Shown piece by piece: positions 9,534-18,937 of a DNA stretch of 64,000 nucleotides; position 1 is the stretch's first letter, and each line of letters starts with the position of its first letter. The stretch is from Nocardiopsis eucommiae (GTDB taxonomy: Bacteria; Actinomycetota; Actinomycetes; Streptosporangiales; Streptosporangiaceae): assembly GCA_018388625.1 (NCBI GenBank), contig CP074402.1, positions 3,968,001 to 4,032,000 on the forward strand, given 5' to 3'. The translations under genes and the position numbers were made by a program. The notes under the pieces were generated by a model, which had not been told where the DNA came from, did not search any database, and saw only the letters and a program-made list of their open reading frames with translations.

Positions 9534-10285
9534 TCACCGGACGATGGCGAGGTCGGGGGTTCCGACGTCGTAGACACGCCCCGCCTCGGGCGGGTGCTCG
9601 CGCATCAGCACGCGCAGCACCGCGCTCTTCGAGGCGGTGTCCCGCGCGTCGCCCCACTCCACGACCGACCCGTCACCGAGTTCCACGGTGATGTCGTCGG
9701 TGTCGGCGGCGTCGATCAGCTGTATCTGCGCGATGAGGGAGTCCGGGGCCTCCTCCACGATGTCGGCGGCGGCCCGGACCGCCGTGTTCTCCTCGATCTC
9801 CCCGTGACCCGGACCAGCGGGTGCGTACCGGGCCGCGTGGCGGAGTCCTCGATCCGGACGCCGTCGCCGTCCACGAGCCGGTACTCCTCACCCATCCGGA
9901 TGGCCAGCAGAGGGCGGCGCTCGACCACCTCCACCCTGAGGGTCGCGGGCCAGCCCCGGCTCACCTCGGCGGACTCGACCAGGTCGATCCCCTCGGCGCG
10001 GTCGCGGCCCTGATCCAGGTCCACCCGGATCAGGGGCGTGCCCGTCTCGACGGACACCGCCGCGACCACCTCCTCCTTCGACACCCGGTCCAGGCCGGTG
10101 ACGGCGACGTCGCGCACCACCAGCAGACGGGAGCCGAGCAGCACCCACGTGACCACGCAGACCAGTGACACGACGAGCAGGACCGCGAAGGCGACCTTCC
10201 AGGGGTCCGACCCCTTGCGGACGGCGGCCTCCGGCCCCGCCTCGTCCTGTTCCGTGGTCTTCGCCCTCTGACGGTCAGCGGCCAC
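9534..10285 (-). CDS. ftsQ: cell division protein FtsQ/DivIB
   Basis: Bitopic divisome protein linking FtsL/FtsB to the septal synthase. Cytoplasmic basic/acidic N-terminus (1-30), one TM helix (KVAFAVLLVVSLVCVVTWVLL, about 30-50), and a POTRA domain (LLVVRDVAVTGLDRVSKEE, then TPLIRVDLD) followed by the beta domain (ATLRVEVVERRPLLAI). The frame breaks at C run 9800-9803 inside VRVTG|EIEENTA; one added base restores a 250-aa protein ending DVGTPDLAIVR. Twelve nt after murC. Confidence 0.92.
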
Positions 10286-10297
10286 GTGCGTGCTCCT

Positions 10298-11752
10298 CTA
10301 GCTGGTTTCGGTACCTTCGGCGTTCCGCGCCAGCTCCTCCACGATCAGCGGCCCCAGCTCGGTGACGTCACCGGCGCCCATGGTGAGGACGATGTCCCCG
10401 GGGCGGGCCAGCGCGGCCACCGTGCGCACGGCGTCCGCGCGGTCCGGCACGTACCGGACGTTGTCGTGGGACACCTTCGACGTGATGAGCTCCCCCGTCA
10501 CCCCGGGCTCGGGGTCCTCGCGGGCGGCGTAGACCTCCATCACCACGACCTCGTCGGCCAGGCTCAGGGCGGTCGCGAACTCCTCCGCGAAGATCCGGGT
10601 CCGGCTGTACAGGTGCGGCTGGAACAGGGCGACGACCCGGCCCTCGGCGATCTCCTCGTCGGAGTCCTCGGAGAAGGAACGCAGGGCGGCGCGCGTGGCG
10701 CGCAGGTCCGCGTCGATCTCGGTGGGGTGGTGCGCGTAGCTGTCGTAGACGCCCACGCCGTCGCCCTCGCCCTTGAGCTCGAAGCGGCGGGCGGCACCGG
10801 CGAAGTCCGCGATCCCCTCCACCGCGACCTCCAGGTCGTGGCCGAGTTCGTCGGCGACGACCACGGACGCGGCCGCGTTCAGGACGTTGTGGCGCCCGGG
10901 GACGGCCAGGGTGCCGTCGATCGGCTCGCCGTCGACGGTGGTCAGCGTGAACTCCGTGGTGAAGCCGCGCGCGCGGACGCGGGTGATCCGGTAGTCCGCG
11001 TCCTCGGCCTCGCCGTAGGTGAGCACCCTCTTGCCGCGCTCACGGGCGAGCTCCGCGACCGTGCGGGCGCCCGGGTCGTCGATCCCGACGATGAGGGTGC
11101 GCTCCACCCGGTCCACGAAGTTCGCGAAGTTCGCGTGGATCTCGTCGATGCCGCTGTAGTTGTCCAGGTGGTCGGCCTCGACGTTGGTGACCACGGCGAC
11201 CTTGGGAGAGAGCATCAGGAAGGACCCGTCGCTCTCGTCCGCCTCCACGGCGATGACCTCTCCGATCCCGGCGTCGGCACCGAGTCCGGTGGTGACCAGC
11301 TTGCCGCCGATCACGTACCCGGGGTCGACCCCCAGGTGCTGGAGGACCACGGTGACCATGGAGGTGGTGGTGGTCTTGCCGTGGGTGCCCGAGACGGCGA
11401 TCCCCTCGCGGCCCAGCAGGAGGGCGCCCAGGGCGGCGGCGCGGGGCAGGACGCGGATGCCCCGGGCGCGCGCCTCGGCGAGCTCGGGGTTGTCCTCACG
11501 GATGGCGGAGGAGACCACGAGCGTCTCGGCCTTGCCCAGGTTCTCGGCGGCGTGGCCCACGAAGACCTGGGCGCCCATCTGCTCGAGTTCGCGCAGGGTC
11601 TCGCTGTCGCGGGCGTCACTGCCCGAGACCTCGACCCCGGACTGGAGCAGCACGCGGGCGATGCCGGACATGCCGGCCCCGCCCAGACCGATGAAGTGGG
11701 TACGGCCGAGTTCGTCGACGGGGACCGGGTCGGTCGGTGTGACCAGGCTCAT
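10298..11752 (-). CDS. murC: UDP-N-acetylmuramate--L-alanine ligase MurC
   Basis: ATP-dependent addition of L-Ala to UDP-MurNAc in the cytoplasm. N-terminal nucleotide fold with HFIGLGGAGMSGIA (19-32), ATP loop GTHGKTTTTSM (about 121-131), EADESDGSF, NVEADHLDNY, and DSYAHHPTEI plus FQPHLYSRT in the C-terminal domain. 484 aa, intact as written. ATGA overlap with murG (murG stop and murC start share 11749-11752) indicates translational coupling. Confidence 0.97.
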   Translation of the reverse strand: MSLVTPTDPVPVDELGRTHFIGLGGAGMSGIARVLLQSGVEVSGSDARDSETLRELEQMGAQVFVGHAAENLGKAETLVVSSAIREDNPELAEARARGIRVLPRAAALGALLLGREGIAVSGTHGKTTTTSMVTVVLQHLGVDPGYVIGGKLVTTGLGADAGIGEVIAVEADESDGSFLMLSPKVAVVTNVEADHLDNYSGIDEIHANFANFVDRVERTLIVGIDDPGARTVAELARERGKRVLTYGEAEDADYRITRVRARGFTTEFTLTTVDGEPIDGTLAVPGRHNVLNAAASVVVADELGHDLEVAVEGIADFAGAARRFELKGEGDGVGVYDSYAHHPTEIDADLRATRAALRSFSEDSDEEIAEGRVVALFQPHLYSRTRIFAEEFATALSLADEVVVMEVYAAREDPEPGVTGELITSKVSHDNVRYVPDRADAVRTVAALARPGDIVLTMGAGDVTELGPLIVEELARNAEGTETS

Positions 11753-12909
11753 CGTGCGTCCTTCCCGTCGTCGTAGAAGGCGTCTTCGCCGTCGTCGTCG
11801 GACAGTTGCATGTCAGGGGTGGGCTTGTCGCCGCGGGCGATCGCGAGGACCTCCCGGGCCAGTTCGGTGTCCGCGTCGCGGCGACCCATCCGAGCCGCCG
11901 CCTCCGACATGGCCACGACACGGTCGGTGTCGGTGAGCAGCGGGATGAGCTGGCCGGTGATCCACTCGACCGAGACGTCGGCGTTGTCGACCATCAGGCC
12001 ACCGCCCGCCTGGACGATCGGCTCAGCGTTCAGCGCCTGCTCGCCGTTGCCGATGGCCAGCGGCACGAAGGCGCCGGGCAGTCCCACGGCGGTGAGTTCG
12101 GCGCAGGTCATGGCACCGGACCGGCACATCGCCACGTCGGCGGCGGCGTAGGCCATGTCCATGCGGTCCACGTAGGGGACGGCGACATAGGGGATGCCGT
12201 CCTGGGTGAGGTCCTGGGGCTCGTCGGCGTTCTTGGGGCCGACCACGTGCAGGACCTGCACGCCCGCCTGGCGGAAGGCCGCGGCGGCCTGGAAGGCGGT
12301 CTCGTTGATGCGCTGGGCGCCCTGGGAGCCGCCGAAGATCAGCAGGGTGGGGAGGTCGGGGCGCAGGCCGAAGTAGGCGCGGGCCTTGTCGCCCATGGCC
12401 AGCCGGTCCAGCGAGGTGATCTGCTGGCGCAGCGGGATGCCGATGAACCGGCCGTTGCGGATCTGGGTGTGCGGGTGTCCGGTGAACACGTGCGGGGTGA
12501 GCCGCGCGCCGAGCCGGTTGGCCAGGCCCGGGAGCGGGTTGGCCTCGTGCACGACGATGGGGATGCGACGACGCCGGGCCGCCAGGTAGCCGGGGGTGGC
12601 CACGTAGCCGCCGAAGCCGACGAGGACGTCGGCCTGGACCTTGTCGAGTTGTTCGCCCGCCGCGCTGAGGGCCCCGGCCAGCTTGCCGGGGACCGTGAGC
12701 AGTTGCGGGGTGAGCCTGCGCGGCAGGGGGACCGCCGGGATCAGGCCCAGTTCGTAGCCGCGCATGGGAACCAGCCGGGTCTCCAGGCCCCGCTCCGTTC
12801 CCAGGCAGAGGATCTCCGTGTTGGGTTCCACGCGCCGCAGCGCGTCCGCTAGGGAGAGTGCGGGCTCGATATGCCCGGCCGTGCCGCCTCCGGCGAGGGC
12901 TACCCTCAT
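11749..12909 (-). CDS. murG: MurG, lipid II-forming GlcNAc transferase
   Basis: Peripheral inner-leaflet glycosyltransferase adding GlcNAc to lipid I. GT28 features: GGGTAGHIEPALSLADAL (7-24), VGFGGYVATPGY, HEANPLPG, FGGSQGAQRINE, and the UDP-GlcNAc site CRSGAMTCAELTAVG with PLAIGNGEQALNA. 386 aa, intact. It carries an acidic C-terminal extension (DDDGEDAFYDDGKDAR). Overlaps ftsW by 4 nt (ATGA, 12906-12909) and murC by 4 nt. Confidence 0.96.
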   Translation of the reverse strand: MRVALAGGGTAGHIEPALSLADALRRVEPNTEILCLGTERGLETRLVPMRGYELGLIPAVPLPRRLTPQLLTVPGKLAGALSAAGEQLDKVQADVLVGFGGYVATPGYLAARRRRIPIVVHEANPLPGLANRLGARLTPHVFTGHPHTQIRNGRFIGIPLRQQITSLDRLAMGDKARAYFGLRPDLPTLLIFGGSQGAQRINETAFQAAAAFRQAGVQVLHVVGPKNADEPQDLTQDGIPYVAVPYVDRMDMAYAAADVAMCRSGAMTCAELTAVGLPGAFVPLAIGNGEQALNAEPIVQAGGGLMVDNADVSVEWITGQLIPLLTDTDRVVAMSEAAARMGRRDADTELAREVLAIARGDKPTPDMQLSDDDGEDAFYDDGKDAR

Positions 12910-14348
12910 CGTCGCCGATTCCTCCTTGGCCGATCACCCGCCGGGACCGGTCCGCTGTTGTTCTTGGCCGTGGTCTTGGCACCCGTCTTCGCCCCGCGCT
13001 CACCCGACTTGCGAGGGGTGCGCGACGCGGTGGTGCGCTTGGAGGGCGTCGAACCGCTCTGTTTACGGACGGAAGCGACGATGTTCTCCAGGCCAAGCCA
13101 GCTTAGAGCCCTTTGGACCCGCGTGGGACCCCGGGCCGCCAGGGCCTTCTGGGCCTCGGGCTCGTTCCGGGCGATGGCGAGCAGCACCCCGAGCGAGATC
13201 ATCGTCGGGATGAGCGCGGAGCCGCCGTAGGAGACCAGGGGCAGCGGGATGCCGGTCACGGGGACCAGGCCGATGACGGCCGCGATGTTGATCATGGACT
13301 GGCCGATGATCCAGGTCACGATGGCGAAGGCGGCGAGCCGGGAGAACGGGTCCCTGACCCGGAAGGCCACGCGCAGACCGGCGTAGCCCAGCATGCCGAA
13401 CAGGCCGAGGACCAGCAGGGAGCCGAGGAGCCCGAACTCCTCACCGATGATGGCGAAGATGAAGTCGGACTCGGCGAAGGGCAGGAACCCCCACTTCTCA
13501 CGGCTGGCGCCGATGCCGACCCCGAAGAGCCCTCCGGTGCCCAGCGCGTACAGGCCGTGCAGGGACTGGAATCCGGAACCGCTCGGGTCCGACTCGGGGT
13601 CGAGGAACACGGCGATACGGGTCATGCGGAAGGGCTCGATCGCGATGACGATCGCGGCCAGGCCCAGGACCAGCCCGAACATGGCCACGAAGAGACGCGC
13701 GGGCGCGCCCACCACCCACAGCAGGCTCAGGAAGATGAGCAGCAGCACCAGTGAGGTGGACAGGTCCGAGCCCAGCAGCACGAGGAGCACGAGGAGTCCG
13801 CAGCCTGGCACCAGCGGGATCAGCAGGTGCCGCCACTCGGTGAGGTCCTTGAGCTCCTCCTTGCGGGCCAGGATGTTGGCGCCCCACAGGGCGAAGGCGA
13901 GCTTGGCCGGTTCGGAGGGCTGGATGACCAGGCCGCCGACCTCCAGCCACCGCATGGCGCCGTTGACCTCGGTGCCCTGGAACGCGGTGAGCAGCAGCAG
14001 TGCCACGGACAGGATCATCGCCGGGTAGCCGACCATGCGAAAGACCCACAGGGGCAGCTGGGAGGCGATCACCATGAGCGGCAGGCCGATCATGGCCGAC
14101 ACCATCTGGCGCTGGACCACGGAGAAGGCCGAGCCGGTCTCGGTGATGGAGTTGACCATCGTCGAGGACAGCACCATGACCAGGCCCAGCGAGATGAGCA
14201 TCACCGCGGTACTGAGGATCAGGTAGTAGGAGGTGAGGGGTCGGTCCAGGGACCGGGCCCACTCACGCCAGAGGCCCCGTTCGCGGCCACCGGCCGCCGT
14301 GCGCTCCCGGGTGCGGGACACCCCGGGAACCGTTGTCGTCGCCGCCAT
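12906..14348 (-). CDS. ftsW: SEDS peptidoglycan polymerase FtsW
   Basis: Multi-pass SEDS glycosyltransferase that polymerises septal glycan with FtsI. About ten TM segments. Conserved SEDS motifs are present: NGAMRWLEVGG, QPSEPAKLA, GSDLSTSLVL, SREKWGFLPFAESDFIFA, IGEEFGLLG and the final PLVSYGGSALI. The basic, Lys/Thr/Arg-rich cytoplasmic tail of about 70 residues is typical of actinobacteria. I prefer ATG 14348 (MAATTTVPG); the frame opens 15 nt earlier. A 213-nt gap with a hairpin separates it from murD. Confidence 0.94.
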   Translation of the reverse strand: MAATTTVPGVSRTRERTAAGGRERGLWREWARSLDRPLTSYYLILSTAVMLISLGLVMVLSSTMVNSITETGSAFSVVQRQMVSAMIGLPLMVIASQLPLWVFRMVGYPAMILSVALLLLTAFQGTEVNGAMRWLEVGGLVIQPSEPAKLAFALWGANILARKEELKDLTEWRHLLIPLVPGCGLLVLLVLLGSDLSTSLVLLLIFLSLLWVVGAPARLFVAMFGLVLGLAAIVIAIEPFRMTRIAVFLDPESDPSGSGFQSLHGLYALGTGGLFGVGIGASREKWGFLPFAESDFIFAIIGEEFGLLGSLLVLGLFGMLGYAGLRVAFRVRDPFSRLAAFAIVTWIIGQSMINIAAVIGLVPVTGIPLPLVSYGGSALIPTMISLGVLLAIARNEPEAQKALAARGPTRVQRALSWLGLENIVASVRKQSGSTPSKRTTASRTPRKSGERGAKTGAKTTAKNNSGPVPAGDRPRRNRRR

Positions 14349-14464
14349 CCACACCCTCCGCACGATTCGCGCCTCAATACTTGCGTACCGGCGGGTCGGG
14401 AACCGTGGACATTTCCCGCGTGTTGGCCATCTTTGGCGGTGTGCGGGGTGCTACGCGACACACA

Positions 14465-14506
14465 GGAGGCCACCCGCACGTCCGAAATGACGCAGGGGTG
14501 GCCTCC
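14465..14506 (-). terminator. inverted repeat in murD-ftsW spacer
   Basis: Perfect 11-bp stem: GGAGGCCACCC (14465-14475) with GGGTGGCCTCC (14496-14506), 20-nt loop, 56 nt after the murD stop. Could be a partial terminator or attenuator separating murD from ftsW-murG-murC. The rest of the 14349-14561 gap shows no gene. Confidence 0.5.
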
Positions 14507-14561
14507 GGTGACTCAGTGACAGATCGGGCCGCCGCTCGTCCGGGCCCGTGTCCGGCGCCCC

Positions 14562-16028
14562 TCAGGACCGGCGGTGGACCGCCTCAGCGAAGAACCGGCC
14601 CCGCTCGGGGTAGTTGGTGAACATGTCCATGGAGGCTGCGGCCGGGGCCAGCAGCACCGTGTCGCCCTCCTCGGCGAGCTCGGCGGCCCGGGCGACCACC
14701 GCGTCCATCACCGTGTGACCGGCGGGCGCGTCGGGTTCGGGGCCCGCCACCTCCACCACCGGGACCTCGGGGGCGTGCTCGGCCAGGGCCTCGCGGATGC
14801 GCTCGCGGTCGGCGCCGATCAGCACCGCGCCGCGCAGACGGGCGGCGGCCCCGGCGACGAGTCCGTCCACCTCGGCCCCCTTGAGCAGGCCGCCCGCGAT
14901 CCACACCACGGAGTCGTAGGAGTTCAGCGACGCGGCGGCGGCGTGCGGGTTGGTGGCCTTGGAGTCGTCCACGTAGTCCACGCCCGCGACCGAGGCCACG
15001 TACGCGATGCGGTGGGGTTCGGGCACGAAGGCGGTCAGCCCCGCCCGGACCGAGGCGGGCGCGACCCCCAGCGATCGGGCCAGGGCCGCGGCGGCCAGGG
15101 CGTTGGCGACGTTGTGCGGAGCGGCGGGCCGTACGTCGGCCAGGGTGGCGAGCTCCTCGGCACTGCTGTGCGGCTCGTCCACGAAGGCGCGGTCCACCAG
15201 TAGGTCCTCGACCACACCGAACTCACCGGCGCCCGGTGTGTCCAGACGCAGGCCCACCACCGGGGTGTGCGGGTCGCCCTCCTCCTCGGCCAGGCGGACG
15301 GACCACGCGTCAGCGGTGTTGACCACGCGGATCGTGCCGCGTGCGAACACCTTGCCCTTGGCGCGGGCGTAGGGCTCCAGGCCGCCGTGCCAGTCCAGGT
15401 GGTCGGGGGCGACGTTGAGGACGGTGGCGGCGTGGGGGCGGACGCTGTTGGACCAGTGCAGCTGGAAACTGGACAGCTCCACGGCGAGGACGTCGTGCAC
15501 GTGGCCGTCGGCGTCGGGCAGAACGGCGTCCACGATCGGGGTGCCGACGTTGCCCACCGCGAGCGCGTCACGGCCGTCCGCGCGCAGGATGGACTCCAGC
15601 ATGCGCACGGTGGTGGTCTTGCCGTTGGTACCGGTGATGGCGAGCCACACCTGGTCGGCGGGCTTGAGCCGCCAGGCCAGCTCCACGTCCCCGATGACCT
15701 CCACTCCGGCCTCGGCGGCGCGGACCAGGAGCGGGGAGTCGGGACGCCAGCCGGGCGAGGTGACCACGAGGTCGCAGCCCTCGGGCAGGGGGTGTCGCCC
15801 AGGACGACCTCAGCGCCTGCCTCGGTCAGGGCGGCGGCGACCGGGCGGGTGGTGTCGTCGTCGCGGCCGTCGACGACGACCACGCGGGCCCCCGGGCCAG
15901 GAGAGCCCTGGCGACGGGGGCCCGGAGACACCCAGACCGGCGACGCAGACCCGCGCGCCCACGAAGGGATCGTCTCCCCCTGCGGGGGCGGCGGAGCGGG
16001 ACGAGTCGGAAGGATGGAGGTGCGGCAT
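14562..16028 (-). CDS. murD: UDP-MurNAc-L-Ala--D-Glu ligase MurD (frame broken three times near N-terminus)
   Basis: Adds D-Glu to UDP-MurNAc-L-Ala. The N-terminal domain reads FVGARVCVAGLGVSG, then APVARALLARGARVVVVDGR, then GDTPLPEGCDLVVTSPG after correction. The central ligase has GTNGKTTTVRML, VELSSFQLHW, NVAPDHLDWHG and YVDDSKATNPHAAAASL; the C-terminal part has LLAPAAASMDMF. Breaks at C run 15921-15923, C run 15889-15893 and G run 15788-15792 each need one more base. The ATG 16028 start lies 4 nt after the mraY stop. Corrected length 489 aa, normal for actinobacteria. Confidence 0.92.
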
Positions 16029-16032
16029 GCCT

Positions 16033-17105
16033 CTAGCTTGGCATCCATTCCAGGTAGAAGAGCCCGATGGCGATCGCCATGAACAGGCCCTGGATGATCC
16101 AGAACCGGATGACGATGGTGGTCTCCGCCCAACCCTTGAGTTCGAAGTGGTGCTGGAGCGGCGCCATGCGGAACACCCGTTTGCCGGTGAGGCGGAACGA
16201 GGTGATCTGGATCATCACGGACATGGTGATGATGACGAACAGGCCACCGATGAGCAGCAGCAGGAGCTGCGTGCGGGTGGTGATGGCCAGACCCACGATG
16301 AGTCCGCCCAGGGCCAGCGAACCGGTGTCGCCCATGAAGATCTTGGCGGGCGGGGCGTTGAACCACAGGAAGCCGATGCACGAGCCGAGCACGGCGGAGG
16401 CCACCACGGCCAGGTCCAGGGGGTCGCGGACCGTGTAGCAGCTGGAGGTGAGCGCCTCCACGCAGGACTGGCGCAGCTGCCAGTTGCCGATGATGACGTA
16501 GGCGGCCAGCGACAGGATGGTCGCGCCGGTGGCCAGACCGTCCAGACCGTCGGTGAGGTTCACCGCGTTGGAGAAGCCCACGATGAGGAACAGCGCCCAG
16601 ATCACGAACACGCCGATCATCAGCGGCGGTCCGAAGTCGCGGAGGAACGACAGCTGGGGGCGGCGGGGGTGTAGCCGTAGCCGTTCGGGAACTGGGTGAC
16701 GCCGTAGGCGAAGCCGACACCGATGACGGCCTGGCCGACCATCTTCGCGCCGCTGCGCAGACCGAGGCTGCGGCGCTTGTAGATCTTGATGAAGTCGTCC
16801 AGGAAGCCGACACAGCCCATGCCGACGAACAGGAACATCACCAGGAGACCGGAGGCCGTGGGCCCGGAGGCGGCCGGTTGGATCGCCCAGAGCAGCAGGT
16901 GGGAGCCGAAGTAGCCCACCACCGCGCCGAGGATGATCACGATGCCGCCCATGGTGGGCGTGCCCTGTTTGGTCTTGTGGCCCTCGGGTCCGTCGTCGCG
17001 GACCTCCTGGCCGAACTTGAACCGGTACAGGAGCTTGATGAGCGGCGGCATCAGCACCATGGAGATGATCAGCGAGAGCCCCGCCGCTATGGTGATGCCG
17101 ATCAC
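16033..17105 (-). CDS. mraY: MraY, phospho-MurNAc-pentapeptide translocase
   Basis: Ten-TM membrane enzyme making lipid I from UDP-MurNAc-pentapeptide and undecaprenyl phosphate. Motifs: [20 protein letters not shown] (Asp-Asp pair), [22 protein letters not shown] and [16 protein letters not shown] 17105 overlaps the murF stop (GTGA). The frame is broken at G run 16656-16660 ([15 protein letters not shown]); one extra base gives a single 357-aa protein. Confidence 0.94.
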
Positions 17106-18555
17106 TGGACATCACCCTTGGTGATGAGGTCGATGACCCTTTCGAGCGCAGCCACGCGCGATCCCTTCACAATGACAACGTCTCCTGTGCGCATCCGTTC
17201 GCGCACCGCGTCGGCTGCCGCCTCCGCGTCGGGAACCCGGATGCTCTCACCGCGCCACCGCCCCTGCTGGGCGGCGCGTTCGGCGCCGACTGCGATCCCC
17301 TCGGCCGCCGCTCCGACCACGACCAGGTGGGCCACGCCGGTCTCGGCGGCCAGCTCACCCACGTTCTCGTGCTCGGCCCCGCCGTCGTCACCGAGCTCGG
17401 CCATGTGCGCGAGCACCGCGATGGACCGGCGGTCCCGCGCGAGCGCGCCCAGGGTGGTCAGTGCCGCCCGCATCGACTCGGGGTTGGCGTTGTAGGCGTC
17501 GTTGACGAGGGTGACACCGTGGTGTTCGGTGACCTCCATGCGCCAGCGGCTGACCGGGGTCGCCGCGCCGAGGGCGGCGGCGATGTCTTCGATGTCCATC
17601 CCGAGGTCGTCGGCGACGGCCGCGGCGGCCAGCGCGTTGCTGACCTGGTGGGCGCCGACCAGTCCCAGCTGGACCGGGGCGGTACGACCGCGCAGGTTCA
17701 GGGTGAAGGACGGGGCGCCGTCGGTACCGATGGTGATGTCCGTGGCGCGCACCTGGGCGTCCTCGGCGGTGCCGTAGAACACCACGCGGGCCTCGGTGCG
17801 GGAGTGCATGGCGCGCACCAGCGGGTCGTCGGCGTTGAGGACGGCCACGCCGCCCACTCCGCGCCGTTCGCCGCCGGGCGGCAGGGACTCCACGAGTTCG
17901 CCCTTGGCCTTGGCGATGGCGTCACGGCCGCCGAACTCGCCCATGTGGGCGCTGCCGACGTTGAGGACGACACCGATCCGGGGCGGGGCGACGCGGCACA
18001 GGTGGGCGATGTGCCCGATCCCCCGTGCGGCGACCTCCAGCACCAGGTTCTTGGTGCCGGTGTCCGCGCGGAGCACCGTGAGCGGGTGGCCGATCTCGTT
18101 GTTGAACGAGCCCGCGGGGGCGACGGTGGGGCCCAGTTCTCCGACGACCTGGGCGATGAGGTCCTTGGTGGTGGTCTTCCCGGAGGAGCCGGTGACCCCC
18201 ACGACCTCCGTGGTGGCCGTTCCGCGCGCGGGGTCGCTGAGTTCGGTGGCCACGTGCCGGGCGAGTCGGGCCAGGGCCGCCACGACCTCGTCGTCGCCGC
18301 CGTCCACCAGCAGGTGGGGGCGTCGACCGGGCGCGAGGCCAGGACCGCGACGGCTCCGGCCGCCACGGCGGTCGCGGCGAAGTCGTGACCGTCGACCCGT
18401 TCACCACTCAGGGCGACGAAGAGCGCTCCTGGCGCCACCTGTCGAGAGTCGATGACGACGGGGCCGTCGACGACGGCGTCGGGGCGCGCTGATCCGCCGA
18501 TGGCGGTTTGGGTGATCTCAGCGATCCGATCGAGCGTGAGCGCGATCAAATCCAC
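17102..18555 (-). CDS. murF: UDP-MurNAc-tripeptide--D-Ala-D-Ala ligase MurF
   Basis: Adds D-Ala-D-Ala to the UDP-MurNAc-tripeptide. The N-terminal domain has [24 protein letters not shown]; the ATP loop is [14 protein letters not shown], with [29 protein letters not shown] and the C-terminal VIVKGSRVA. Break at G run 18316-18320 ([12 protein letters not shown]) is healed by one base. Start may be GTG 18555, but TTG 18549 ([13 protein letters not shown]) sits five nt after AGGAG and matches other MurF N-termini better. A 382-nt gap separates it from murE. Confidence 0.93.
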
Positions 18556-18937
18556 TCCTCATGTCAGGCCCGGCCCACGGCGCCCCAGGGGCATTGGCCA
18601 CCCGGCCTCGGGATCGGGTCAGGGGATGGCACCGCGGATACCGTGCGCGCGGTGCCGCGCCGGGCCACGAACTCCGGCTGGTACCGGGCCGCGGGCGCCT
18701 GGGTGGGCGGCACGTGTCGGGCTGCGATTGCCGGACCTACCTTAGAACATGTTGGGGTGTCTGGGGTCCCGGCAGGGCCCTGTCCAGAGCAATATGCTCC
18801 ACTTCGTGACCGTCGACACGCACCGCGCGTGTGATTCGTGCACGTCACGGAGGGGCACACCACCGGGACGCGGTCTGGGACCGCGTCCCGGAAAGAGGAC
18901 GGCACCAAGTTTCGGCGCACCTCGGGTGTGTCGTGGG
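18556..18937 (-). other. murE-murF spacer, 382 bp, with 12-bp stem hairpin
   Basis: No convincing gene. CCGGGACGCGGT (18863-18874) pairs with ACCGCGTCCCGG (18880-18891) over a 5-nt loop, 46 nt after the murE stop, probably a terminator or attenuator. The stretch 18740-18815 is locally AT-richer (AACATGTT, CATATT) and could hold a murF promoter, but I see no clear -35/-10 pair. murE and murF are usually much closer together. Confidence 0.5.

Noticed and set aside
9286..9657. Minus-strand frame in the ftsQ-ftsZ gap.
   Set aside because: Overlaps the end of ftsQ, Arg-rich, no ribosome site or similarity; region treated as regulatory.
14219..14620. Small frames in the murD-ftsW gap.
   Set aside because: They run through the inverted repeat at 14465-14506 and into ftsW or murD antisense; no coding support.
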